From assembly GCA_934591815.1 (NCBI GenBank), contig CAKTPV010000002.1, positions 138,998 to 202,997 of the forward strand: a stretch of 64,000 nt of DNA, written 5' to 3'. Position 1 is the first letter of the stretch. Every line of letters begins with the position of its first letter. The notes under the pieces are model-generated. The model saw only the letters and a list, made by a program, of their open reading frames with translations. It was not told the DNA's origin and did no database searches. A program made the position numbers and the translations under genes. This DNA comes from an uncultured Oscillospiraceae bacterium (GTDB lineage: Bacteria > Bacillota > Clostridia > Oscillospirales > Oscillospiraceae). This document shows positions 17,188 through 25,925 of the stretch, piece by piece.

Positions 17188-18246
17188 TCAATACTCCTCG
17201 GGATAGATGACCACCTTCAGGGCCTTGCCGGCGCGGAGGAGCTTCAGGCCCTCCTCGTACTGGCTCAGGGGGAAGGTGTGGGTGACGATCTCCTCCAGGG
17301 GGAGGATGCCGCTCTCGATGATGCGGGCCGTCTTCTCAAAGTAGTACTTGCCCAGGAAGCCGCCGTAGATGCGGGCCTCCTTGCGGACGATATCCGCAAG
17401 CTGGATCTGGGGACGGGCCGTCTCGTCGTGGCCGAACAACACCACCTGGCCGCCGGGACGGATCACGTCGATAGCGTTCTGCAGCATGTGGCCCACAGCC
17501 TCGATGCTGTGATCCACGCCCAGGCCGTTGGTCTCCTCCAGGCAGACCTTTACCAGATCCTCCTTGGTGGGATCCACCACACGGGTGGCGCCGCACTTCA
17601 GCGCCTTCTCGCGGCGGTACTCATGGGGCTCGGAAACAATGACCTTCGTGGCGCCGTTGGCCTTGGCCATGGCGGCAAACAGCAGGCCCATGGGACCGGC
17701 GCCCAGTACGCACACCGTATCACCAGCCTGGATCTTCAGCTTCTCGATGGCGTAGCCCACGCAAGAGAGGGGCTCGGCCAGGGCGGCCAACTGATAGGGT
17801 GTCTTGTTGTCGATCTTGTACACAGACTGGGCAGGCACACAGGTGTAGCTGCACAGAGCGCCGTCGGCAAACAGGCCACGGGTCACGCCGTGCTCGGGCC
17901 AGGGAGTATCCTGCTGGGAGTACAGGGTGGTGCACTGACCGGGGCGGTCGCTGCGGCAGTTGTCGCAATGGCCGCAGGGGGGATGAGGATCCACGATCAC
18001 CTTGTCGCCGGGCTTCAGGGACTTGACGGCGGAACCGACAGCCGCCACCTCGCCGCAGTACTCGTGGCCGAAGATAATGTCAGGCTTGGCAGGATGCTTT
18101 GGGGGATCCATCAGCACATGCAGATCCGTGCCGCAGATGCCAACGCCCAGCACCTTGATCTGAACGTCGTCGGGATTCTTGATCTGAGGAACCGGTCTGT
18201 CCTCATAGGCGTATACGCCAGGCTTCTTAAAGATAATAGATTTCAT
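17188..18246 (-). CDS. Zinc-dependent dehydrogenase, IolM-like candidate
   Basis: 352-residue medium-chain zinc alcohol dehydrogenase. Catalytic zinc ligands lie in GICGTDLH and GHEYCGEV. The structural zinc site CGHCDNCRSDRPGQC is at about residues 92-106. The Rossmann fold GAGPMGLL ends its second strand with an acidic residue (VIVSE), favouring NAD. It is the first gene of the minus operon, divergent from an IolN-like gene. In Thermotoga maritima the enzyme between scyllo-inosose and the IolN hydrolase (IolM) belongs to this family and sits beside iolN, so the same role is likely; sorbitol- or threonine-type dehydrogenase activity is the alternative. The ATG at 18246 has GAGGTG at 9 bases. 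Confidence 0.85.
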   Translation of the reverse strand: MKSIIFKKPGVYAYEDRPVPQIKNPDDVQIKVLGVGICGTDLHVLMDPPKHPAKPDIIFGHEYCGEVAAVGSAVKSLKPGDKVIVDPHPPCGHCDNCRSDRPGQCTTLYSQQDTPWPEHGVTRGLFADGALCSYTCVPAQSVYKIDNKTPYQLAALAEPLSCVGYAIEKLKIQAGDTVCVLGAGPMGLLFAAMAKANGATKVIVSEPHEYRREKALKCGATRVVDPTKEDLVKVCLEETNGLGVDHSIEAVGHMLQNAIDVIRPGGQVVLFGHDETARPQIQLADIVRKEARIYGGFLGKYYFEKTARIIESGILPLEEIVTHTFPLSQYEEGLKLLRAGKALKVVIYPEEY

Positions 18247-18337
18247 TGCCTTGTCACCTCTTGCCTGAAATGTAAAATATAATATTGTCTTCTCTTGTTT
18301 CACCGCGCATAACCTAAGCTGTGCGCCCGCCAAATGT

Positions 18338-18349
18338 AAAAACGTTTTT
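18338..18349. promoter_or_regulatory. Palindromic operator candidate, minus promoter
   Basis: Perfect 12-bp palindrome AAAAACGTTTTT, 14 bases downstream of the minus-strand -10 box, near the expected transcription start. It is CG-centred as is typical for LacI-family operators, and matches the site at 18511-18522. Confidence 0.6.
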
Positions 18350-18363
18350 CTCGCCTTGTAAAA

Positions 18364-18392
18364 AGAATACAGCATAGTTAATAAATTTGCAA
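18364..18392 (-). promoter_or_regulatory. Promoter of the transporter/dehydrogenase operon
   Basis: Minus strand: -35 TTGCAA (18387-18392), 17-base spacer, -10 TATTCT (18364-18369). The leader to the first gene is about 110 bases. Confidence 0.65.
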
Positions 18393-18467
18393 GCAAAAAA
18401 CGTCTAAAATCGCCAAAATCGCCATAATACACAAGCGTACCTATCGCTTTTTGGCAAAAATGCCAAG

Positions 18468-18496
18468 TTGACTTCTGTCCGTCCCTGTGCTATTCT
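18468..18496 (+). promoter_or_regulatory. Promoter of the 13-gene catabolic operon
   Basis: -35 TTGACT (18468-18473), 17-base spacer, -10 TATTCT (18491-18496). The -10 hexamer is identical to that of the divergent promoter. Confidence 0.7.
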
Positions 18497-18510
18497 CGCA
18501 GGAGAATCGG

Positions 18511-18522
18511 AAAAACGTTTTG
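18511..18522. promoter_or_regulatory. Palindromic operator candidate, plus promoter
   Basis: AAAAACGTTTTG, with a perfect 10-bp palindrome AAAACGTTTT at 18512-18521. It begins 14 bases after the -10 box, the same spacing as the partner site on the other strand. A weaker related sequence, AAAAAACGTCTAAAA, lies between the promoters near 18395. Confidence 0.6.
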
Positions 18523-18567
18523 CTTTAAAGTAATTTTCTGGTCAAATAACAGGAGGTAAACACGCAC

Positions 18568-19692
18568 ATGAAAGAAAAGTATTTGACGACAGATTACCCC
18601 AATATTTTCTTCGAGGACAATAAGGTGGGTCAGTTGAAAAAGCGCATCTGGGATGCCTCAGAGGAAGAGATCGACGCCATCCTGGAGGATTACGGCGTGC
18701 CCTCTGACAGTGAGCTGGGCAAGGCGGGCTGCTACATCCAGAACTCCCCCCGCAAGATGGTCATCGACAAGCGCCACAAGAACGACATCGTGCTGGTGCC
18801 CATCGGCTGCACCGAGAACCACGGTATTCACAACAACACCGGTCTTGATACCTTTATGTGCACCTCCATCTGCGAGGCGGTGCGCCGCAAGACCGCCAAG
18901 GCCGGTCACGAGGTGGCCCTGGCCTTCCCCCCCATCAACTACGGCGGCCACCCCTATCACCACCTGGGCATGCCCGGCACGGTGATGACCTCTGAGAACA
19001 CGCTGGTGAACATGATCATCGACGTGATGGTGGGTCTGTGGGACGACGGCTTCCGCAAGATCATCCTGGTGAACAACCACGGCCAGGACTGGATGCTGGA
19101 GTCCGCCATTCAGGAGTTCTTCAAGCGCTATCAGCTCCCCGCCTTCGCCACCGTGGTGGAATGGCACCGTGCTGTGCGTGAGTTCTTCTATCCCCTGGGC
19201 GACGAGCGGCCCGACTTCGTGACCACCCCCTTCATCCACGCCGACGAGTCCGAGACCTCCGTGGCGCTGCTGATGTTCAAGGACATGGTGGACATGAGCT
19301 GCTGCGTGGATGCCCAGCCCAAGTCCTTCGGCATGCTGGACGGCGGCTTCTATGACGGCTCCGTGGACTCCTTCCACCGGCCCAACAAGTGGTCCGAGGC
19401 CGAGGGTCACCGCGTCATCGAGCGCTTCGCCACCCCCGAGGGCGTGGTAGGCAGCCCCAGCAAGGCCGATCCCCGCAAGGCCAAGCGCGCCATCGCCGCT
19501 ATCTGTGAATACCTCAACGCCATGGTGGAGGACATCCTGGAGACCTACCCCGCCGGTCAGGTCCCCGATCCCCGCAAGTTCTCCCTGCGTCCCTTCGAGG
19601 AGATCGAGCCTTGCCTGCGCGAGCCCCTCAGCGAGGGCTGGAAGAGCGTACACGAGCTGCCCAAGCGCGGCATCTTTGGCACCAACAGCTGA
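18568..19692 (+). CDS. iolN: Creatininase-family hydrolase, IolN-like (3-dehydro-scyllo-inosose hydrolase)
   Basis: 374-residue creatininase-family protein, longer than creatininase itself (about 260). Motifs typical of the family's metal site are VPIGCTENHGIHNNTG (Glu and His, about residues 84-98, plus Asp in LDTFM), NNHGQDW (His, about 172) and HADESETS (Glu, about 227). In T. maritima the creatininase-fold IolN opens the ring of diketo-inositol to 5-dehydro-L-gluconate; length, neighbours (IolM-, IolO- and UxaE-like genes) and motif style favour that role over creatinine hydrolysis. It is the first gene of the plus operon and has AGGAGG 12 bases before the ATG. Confidence 0.82.
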   Translation: MKEKYLTTDYPNIFFEDNKVGQLKKRIWDASEEEIDAILEDYGVPSDSELGKAGCYIQNSPRKMVIDKRHKNDIVLVPIGCTENHGIHNNTGLDTFMCTSICEAVRRKTAKAGHEVALAFPPINYGGHPYHHLGMPGTVMTSENTLVNMIIDVMVGLWDDGFRKIILVNNHGQDWMLESAIQEFFKRYQLPAFATVVEWHRAVREFFYPLGDERPDFVTTPFIHADESETSVALLMFKDMVDMSCCVDAQPKSFGMLDGGFYDGSVDSFHRPNKWSEAEGHRVIERFATPEGVVGSPSKADPRKAKRAIAAICEYLNAMVEDILETYPAGQVPDPRKFSLRPFEEIEPCLREPLSEGWKSVHELPKRGIFGTNS

Positions 19693-19773
19693 TCCACACA
19701 ACGCGTCCTGTTACGGGCCGGCCAGACGGCCGGCCCGTTCCGGTGCCTGTGCATTTGAAAGGAGAGAGCATCT

Positions 19774-20595
19774 ATGCCACGCAACATTCTGGCGCTGTCT
19801 GTGGTGGACAAGATCATCGGCGGCGCGCCCTACATGGTCCAGGGCGGCTTTGCCGACTGCATCTGGTACGCCAAGGCTCTGGGCTATGACGGTATCGAGC
19901 TGAATATTTCCGATCCGGACCGGCTGGATCTGCCCGCCATCCGGCAGGCGCTGGCCGAGACCGGCGTAAAGATCACCGCCTTCGGCACCGGACGGGTGTA
20001 TGTCAATGAGCACATCAGCCTGACGGACAAGGACGAGACCGTGCGCTCTCAGGCCTTCTCCCGGCTGGTGACCTTCTCCCGCATCGCGGCGGAGTTTGAC
20101 GCCAAGGTGATCATCGGCTGCATCCGGGGCAACATCGCCGCGCCGGAGGATACCCAGCGGGTGCTGGACACCTTGGCGCAGTCCCTGACGGAGCTGGAGA
20201 AGACCGTTCCCGGCGACGGCAGCTGCTTCGTGATGGAGCCCATCAACCGCTACGAGAATAACTTTCTGTGCAGCGTGGCGGACACCGCCCGGTTCCTCCA
20301 CGACGCGGGGCTGAAGCGCACCAAGCTGCTGATGGACACCTTCCACATGAACATCGAGGACGGCGACCTGGTGGAGACCATCCGCGCCTACGGCAAGGAC
20401 ACCGCCTATGTCCACATCGCCGATTCCAACCGCAAGTACCCCGGCCTGGGCCACACGGACTTCCCCGCCCTGCTGAGCGCTTTCCGGGAGATCGGCTACG
20501 ACGGCCCCTACTGCGCCGAATGCCACGCCAACGGCGACATGGACGAGGGCTGCACCGCGTGGCTGGCGGCCATGAAGCGGATGCTGGCGGAATGA
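19774..20595 (+). CDS. iolO: Sugar epimerase, IolO-like (5-dehydro-L-gluconate / tagatose 3-epimerase type)
   Basis: 273-residue TIM-barrel epimerase of the D-tagatose 3-epimerase group. Metal ligands appear as Glu in MEPINRYEN (about residue 154), Asp in LMDTFHMNIED (about 187), His in VHIADSNR (about 213) and Glu in CAECHA (about 248). The EPINRYE and DTFHMNIE signatures are shared with the group that contains T. maritima IolO. That enzyme converts 5-dehydro-L-gluconate to D-tagaturonate, the step between the IolN-like gene upstream and the UxaE-like gene downstream. AAGGAG precedes the ATG by 9 bases. The exact substrate is inferred from context. Confidence 0.8.
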   Translation: MPRNILALSVVDKIIGGAPYMVQGGFADCIWYAKALGYDGIELNISDPDRLDLPAIRQALAETGVKITAFGTGRVYVNEHISLTDKDETVRSQAFSRLVTFSRIAAEFDAKVIIGCIRGNIAAPEDTQRVLDTLAQSLTELEKTVPGDGSCFVMEPINRYENNFLCSVADTARFLHDAGLKRTKLLMDTFHMNIEDGDLVETIRAYGKDTAYVHIADSNRKYPGLGHTDFPALLSAFREIGYDGPYCAECHANGDMDEGCTAWLAAMKRMLAE

Positions 20596-20614
20596 CGAGA
20601 GAGGTAGATACCAT

Positions 20615-22108
20615 ATGAAATATGAAAACGCGTACCGTGCGCTGGAGAGCCGGGGTTATCTCCCCGCCAGCGATCCCCTGTGGACGGCGGCGGACGGCCA
20701 ATACGGCCTGTGGCGCAGGTCCGACGGCGGACGGCGGCTGCTGGTGGTCTTCGGCCAGGCCCAGGGCTTTGAGGGCCTGCGCCAGGCGGAGGGCGGCGAC
20801 ATGTGGCAGGAATGCCCGCTGAGCCACGACAATCTGCTGGCCCTGCAGCAGCGGTTCCCGGAGCTGAAGCCAGTGAGCCTGGAGGGGCACGATGTGACTA
20901 TGGGCCTGGGCGACCGGCTGGGCCTGGTGTCCGGCGCCCACATCGCGGCGCTCTCCGGCACCGGCGTGTTCCCGGTGCTGGCCCAGCAGTCCAAGCGGGA
21001 GCTGACCCTGACGGGCCGCAGCTATCGCCGGATGCTGGACGATGTGGCTTGGCAGGTGTTCGAGGCGGGCTACCACGGCGGCTACGCCGCCGACGGCGAC
21101 CACCTGAAGACCCTGGCAGAGGTCCAGGCGGCCATTCAGGACGGCGCCACCATGATCACTCTGGACTGCTCGGAGCACATCGATCCCGACGCCTACCGGC
21201 TGGATGCCGATACCGCGTGGGAGCGCTGCCGCCAAAAATTCCCCCAGGCGCAATTGGACAGCTGGACGCAGACCTATGGCGGCCAGACCTTCCCCCTGCT
21301 GGAGGGCAAGAGCGTCGCCTTTGCCCCGGACAGCTTCCCCCAGCTGCTACTGACCTACGGCGCGGCCCTGGACTTTATGGACACGGTGTACAAGACGGCC
21401 ATCAGCGCCGCTCCCCACGCCGTCTCCTTCGAGATCTCCATCGACGAGACGGAGGTGCCCACCACGCCGGAGGCCCACTACTTCATCGCCCACCAGTTGG
21501 CAGCCCGGGGGATCCGGGCCGGAAGCGTGGCGCCCCGGTTCTGCGGCGAGTTCCAGAAGGGCGTGGACTACCGGGGCGATATCCGGCAGTTCCAGATGGA
21601 ATTTGCCGTACACGCCGCCATCGCCGAGGCCTTCGGCTATCGGGTCAGCGTCCACTCCGGCAGCGATAAATTCAGCATCTTCCCCTATGTGGGCAAGCTC
21701 AGCGGCGGCCGGTTCCATCTCAAGACCTCCGGTACCAGTTGGGTGGAGGCCGTGCGGGTCATCGCCATGTGCGACCCGGCTCTGTTCCGCCGCATGGCGG
21801 CCTTCAGCCGCCTGCACTTCGAGGAGGCGCGGGCCTATTACCACGTCTCCGCCTCCCTTGACCGGGTGCCGGATATGGACAGCATCCCCGACGGCAAGCT
21901 GCCCGCCCTGCTGGACATGGTGGACACCCGTCAGGTGATGCACATCACCTACGGCTTCCTGCTGCAGGCCAAGGACGAACAGGGCAGGCCCCTGTTCCGG
22001 GACGATATCTACCGGACGCTGCAGGCAAACAAGACGCTGCTGGATACGGTGATCTGCCGTCACATCCGGCGGCACCTGACGCTGCTGGGCGCGGCGGACA
22101 GCCAATAA
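20615..22108 (+). CDS. uxaE: Tagaturonate epimerase family protein (UxaE-like)
   Basis: 497-residue protein of the UxaE family, first described in Thermotoga, where it interconverts D-tagaturonate and D-fructuronate. Recognisable features are SGAHIAALSGTGVFPVLAQQS (about residue 107), the His/Asp-rich HGGYAADGDHLKT (about 151), LDCSEHIDPDAY and the C-terminal VSVHSGSDKFSIFPYVG (about 347), followed by HLKTSGTSWVEA. Full length. It sits between the IolO-like epimerase and the split transketolase. The epimerisation yields fructuronate, whose C3-C4 configuration matches what transketolase needs in a ketose donor. No mannonate-branch genes (UxuA/UxuB type) are present in the window. Confidence 0.85.
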   Translation: MKYENAYRALESRGYLPASDPLWTAADGQYGLWRRSDGGRRLLVVFGQAQGFEGLRQAEGGDMWQECPLSHDNLLALQQRFPELKPVSLEGHDVTMGLGDRLGLVSGAHIAALSGTGVFPVLAQQSKRELTLTGRSYRRMLDDVAWQVFEAGYHGGYAADGDHLKTLAEVQAAIQDGATMITLDCSEHIDPDAYRLDADTAWERCRQKFPQAQLDSWTQTYGGQTFPLLEGKSVAFAPDSFPQLLLTYGAALDFMDTVYKTAISAAPHAVSFEISIDETEVPTTPEAHYFIAHQLAARGIRAGSVAPRFCGEFQKGVDYRGDIRQFQMEFAVHAAIAEAFGYRVSVHSGSDKFSIFPYVGKLSGGRFHLKTSGTSWVEAVRVIAMCDPALFRRMAAFSRLHFEEARAYYHVSASLDRVPDMDSIPDGKLPALLDMVDTRQVMHITYGFLLQAKDEQGRPLFRDDIYRTLQANKTLLDTVICRHIRRHLTLLGAADSQ

Positions 22109-22122
22109 CGAAAGGACACGCT

Positions 22123-22953
22123 ATGGATAAGAAAAAAACCGAAACATTGGCGGCTCAGATCCGTCTGGAGACGCTGAAGGTCATCCATTCCCGCGGCTTC
22201 GGCCATGTGGGCGGGTCCATGGACCTAGCGGACCTGATGGCCGTGCTGTACGGCCAGGTCATGCGCTTCGACCCCAAGAACCCCCGTGACCCCGACCGTG
22301 ACTGGCTGGTGCTTTCCAAGGGCCACGCGGGCCCGGTGGCCTACGCCACCTTCGGCCTGATGGGCTTCTATCCCATGGAGGACGCCTATACCCTGAACCA
22401 GCCCCATACCAAGTTCCCCAGCCACACCGACCGGAAGCTGACCCCCGGCGTGGACCTGACCACCGGCTCTCTGGGCCAGGGGGCTTCCACCGCCGCGGGC
22501 GCGGCCCTGGGTAACAAGATCGACGGCCGCACCAACCATGTATTCTGCGTGGTGGGCGACGGCGAGGCCGACGAGGGCCAGGTGTGGGAGGCTTTCCACT
22601 TCGCCTACGCCCGCAAGCTGGACAACCTCATCTACATCATCGACAACAACGGCTACCAGTTGGACGGCAAGACCGCTGATATTCTCGGCCACGGCGACAT
22701 CGCCAAAAAGGCGGCGGGCTTTGGCCTGTATACGCAGGAGATCGACGGCCACGACGTGGAGGCCATCTATCAGGCCATCCAGAACGCCTATGACAAGAAG
22801 GGCGTTCCCTCCTGTATCGTGCTGGACACCATCAAGGGCAAGGGCGCTACCTTTGCCGAGCCCAAGCGGGAGCACTCCTCCCAGCCCAGCGAGGAGGCGT
22901 GGCAGGAGGCCATCGCCGCCGCCGAGAAAGCATTGGAGGAGGTGTGGAAATGA
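22123..22953 (+). CDS. Transketolase, N-terminal subunit
   Basis: 276-residue thiamine-diphosphate-binding half of a split transketolase. The TPP motif runs from VVGDGEADEGQVWEA (about residue 143) to IIDNNGYQLDG (about 177). Conserved histidines appear in LSKGHAGP and the TTGSLGQG loop is present. The stop overlaps the start of the C-terminal subunit (ATGA), so the two are coupled. Transketolase moves a two-carbon ketol unit between sugars. A dedicated copy between UxaE and a C4-acid reductase is not part of any described inositol or hexuronate pathway, which suggests that fructuronate or a derivative is its donor (inference). Confidence 0.93.
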   Translation: MDKKKTETLAAQIRLETLKVIHSRGFGHVGGSMDLADLMAVLYGQVMRFDPKNPRDPDRDWLVLSKGHAGPVAYATFGLMGFYPMEDAYTLNQPHTKFPSHTDRKLTPGVDLTTGSLGQGASTAAGAALGNKIDGRTNHVFCVVGDGEADEGQVWEAFHFAYARKLDNLIYIIDNNGYQLDGKTADILGHGDIAKKAAGFGLYTQEIDGHDVEAIYQAIQNAYDKKGVPSCIVLDTIKGKGATFAEPKREHSSQPSEEAWQEAIAAAEKALEEVWK

Positions 22954-23921
22954 AACGGGAACTGATCGCCAAGCATGAAAAGGACAGCAGAGCCTGCCGT
23001 GATGCCATGGCACTGACGCTGAAGGACATGATGGCCGCGGACAAGACCGTGTGCTACGTGGACTGCGACCTGATGGGCTGTGTCAACACCAAGCAGCTGC
23101 TGGCGGCTTATCCCGACCGCACCTATGAGGCGGGCATTGCCGAGGCCAACGCCGCCGGTGTATGCGCAGGCCTGGCCGCTACGGGTAAAAAGGTGTATCT
23201 GCACTCCTTCGGTACATTCGCCAGCCGTCGGATCTACGACCAGATCTATATGTCCGCCGCCTATGCAGGGCTGCCGGTAAATGTGCTGGGCAGCGATGCT
23301 GGCGTGACGGCAGCCTTCAACGGCGGCACCCACATGCCGCTGGAGGACGCGGCCATGTATATGTCCATTCCCGATACCATCGTCACCGATCCCTGCGACT
23401 ACGCCCAGCTGAAGGCCGTCACCCAGCAGGTGGCGGACTGCCAGTGCGTCACCTACACCCGCTTTGTCCGGAAGGACGTCATCCAGGTCTACGGCGACGG
23501 CACGGAGTTCACGCTGGGCAAGGGTGTCGTCCTCCACGAGAGCGACAAGGATGAAGCTACTATCATCACCTCCGGCATCATGGTGGACGAGGCGCTGAAG
23601 GCCTACGAGCAGCTTCAGGCCGAGGGCATCGCCGTCCGTGTGGTGGATATGTTCACCTGGAAGCCGCTGGACGAGGAGCTGGTGGTGAAGTGCGCCGCCG
23701 AGACCGGAGCCATCGTCACCGCCGAGAACCACAATGTGACCTGCGGCCTTGGCAGCGCGGTGGCCAACTGTCTGGCAAAGCACTGCCCCACCGTACAGGA
23801 ATTCGTGGGGGTGCAGGATCTGTTCGGACAGGTCGGCCCGCAGGATTTCCTGATGGATGAATATGGCCTGCGTGCCGCTGACATTGTGGCCGCTGTGAAG
23901 AAAGCAATCGCCAGAAAATAA
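22950..23921 (+). CDS. Transketolase, C-terminal subunit
   Basis: 323-residue pyrimidine-binding and C-terminal half of a split transketolase. The catalytic Glu lies in TYEAGIAEANAAGV (about residue 60), with LHSFGTFASRR and GSDAGVTAAFNGGTH in the pyrimidine domain. The C-terminal domain (about 195-320) has MVDEALKAYEQL and ENHNVTCGLGSAVA. Length and order fit a two-subunit transketolase, as in some Clostridia and archaea, rather than DXS. The ATG at 22950, coupled to the upstream stop, is preceded by GGAGGTG and is favoured over the earlier in-frame start inside the upstream gene. Confidence 0.92.
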   Translation: MKRELIAKHEKDSRACRDAMALTLKDMMAADKTVCYVDCDLMGCVNTKQLLAAYPDRTYEAGIAEANAAGVCAGLAATGKKVYLHSFGTFASRRIYDQIYMSAAYAGLPVNVLGSDAGVTAAFNGGTHMPLEDAAMYMSIPDTIVTDPCDYAQLKAVTQQVADCQCVTYTRFVRKDVIQVYGDGTEFTLGKGVVLHESDKDEATIITSGIMVDEALKAYEQLQAEGIAVRVVDMFTWKPLDEELVVKCAAETGAIVTAENHNVTCGLGSAVANCLAKHCPTVQEFVGVQDLFGQVGPQDFLMDEYGLRAADIVAAVKKAIARK

Positions 23922-23939
23922 GAAAAGGAGTACAGAATT

Positions 23940-25121
23940 ATGGCAATGGATGCATTTTCCGCCAGCCTGATGGCGGACAAGCGCGAGATCATCTTCGCGC
24001 CCACCGCATATAAGTTCCAGACCTTCGCCCAGATGGCGGAGGAGTTTAAGCTGAACGAGCGTGACGTGGTGCTGACCAACGAGTTCATCTATACACCCTT
24101 CATGAAGGAGCTGGGCCTCAAGTGCAGCTTCGTGTTCCAGGAGAAGTTCGGCGCGGGCGAGCCTTCCGAGGCGATGATCCAGACCATGTACGACGCCATC
24201 CCCTACGACAGCTATGACCGTGTCATCGCGGTGGGCGGCGGCGCCATCATGGATCTGTGCAAGCTGCTGGGCTGCAAGCGACCCGGCAGCGTCCACGAGC
24301 TGTACTACAAGCGCTTCCCCGTTGTCCACGAAAAGGACGTCATCGCCATCCCCACCACCTGCGGCACCGGCAGCGAGTGCACCAACATCTCCGTGGCCAT
24401 CGTGAAGACGGAGATCGACGGCCAGCTCACCGGCGGCGAGACCAAGCTGGGCCTGGTGTCCGACGACATCATCCCCAACAAGGTGTGTTTGATCCCGGAG
24501 CTCATCAAGACGCTGCCCTACAAGCCCTTTGCCTGCTCCGCCATCGACGCCCTGGTCCACGCCACCGAGTCCTTCCTGAGCCCCCACCGCAAGACCATCA
24601 CCAGCGAGATGTTCTCGGAGAAGGCCATGGACATGATCCTGAAGGGCTTCAAGCTCATCGACGAGAAGGGTCAGGACGCCCGGTTCGAGTATCTGGACGA
24701 GTTCGTGACGGCCAGCTTCTTCGCCGGTATCGCCTTCCTGAAGGCGGGCTGCGGCCCCGTCCACGGCATGAGCTTCCCCCTGGGCGGCACGTACCACGTG
24801 CCCCACGGCGAGAGCAACTATATGCTGTTCGGCGCCATCCTGCGGTATTATGACCGCAACGACCCCAACGGCGAGATCATGAAGTTCAAGCGTCTGGTGG
24901 CGGACATCACCGGCTGCCGGGCTGAGAACGCCATCGGCTATCTGTGCGGCCTGCTGCAACGCATCCTGCCGCTGCGTCCCCTGCGGGACTGCGGCTTCAC
25001 CGAGGCGGACTTCAAGTCCTTCCCCCTCAGTGTGGAGGCCAACCAGCAGCGGCTGATGACCAACGCCTACTACCCCTTCGACCTGGCCGCCGAGGAAGCC
25101 ATCTACCGCGAGTGCTTCTAA
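23940..25121 (+). CDS. Iron-containing alcohol dehydrogenase, 4-hydroxybutyrate dehydrogenase-like
   Basis: 393-residue group III Fe-dependent alcohol dehydrogenase. The NAD site is VGGGAIMD (about residue 97) and IPTTCGTGSE (about 137). Metal ligands appear as Asp and His in SAIDALVHATESF (about 201-208) and two further His in GPVHGMSFPLGG and HVPHGESN (about 277 and 291). It resembles the clostridial 4-hydroxybutyrate dehydrogenase that reduces succinate semialdehyde, which fits the AbfD gene downstream. Next to transketolase it could instead reduce a dihydroxylated C4 semialdehyde. The general family is certain; the substrate is inferred. Confidence 0.87.
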   Translation: MAMDAFSASLMADKREIIFAPTAYKFQTFAQMAEEFKLNERDVVLTNEFIYTPFMKELGLKCSFVFQEKFGAGEPSEAMIQTMYDAIPYDSYDRVIAVGGGAIMDLCKLLGCKRPGSVHELYYKRFPVVHEKDVIAIPTTCGTGSECTNISVAIVKTEIDGQLTGGETKLGLVSDDIIPNKVCLIPELIKTLPYKPFACSAIDALVHATESFLSPHRKTITSEMFSEKAMDMILKGFKLIDEKGQDARFEYLDEFVTASFFAGIAFLKAGCGPVHGMSFPLGGTYHVPHGESNYMLFGAILRYYDRNDPNGEIMKFKRLVADITGCRAENAIGYLCGLLQRILPLRPLRDCGFTEADFKSFPLSVEANQQRLMTNAYYPFDLAAEEAIYRECF

Positions 25122-25136
25122 AGGGAGAGAAAAATC

Positions 25137-25913
<777 letters not shown>

Positions 25914-25925
25914 GGGGGCGCACGC

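Noticed and set aside
18335..18350. CcpA cre site
   Set aside because: The spacing of the TG and CA ends relative to the central CG does not fit the cre consensus; a general LacI-type palindrome fits better.
18568..19692. Creatinine amidohydrolase as the literal function
   Set aside because: The fold is creatininase, but the protein is over 100 residues longer and its neighbours match the IolN context; no creatinase or sarcosine genes are nearby.
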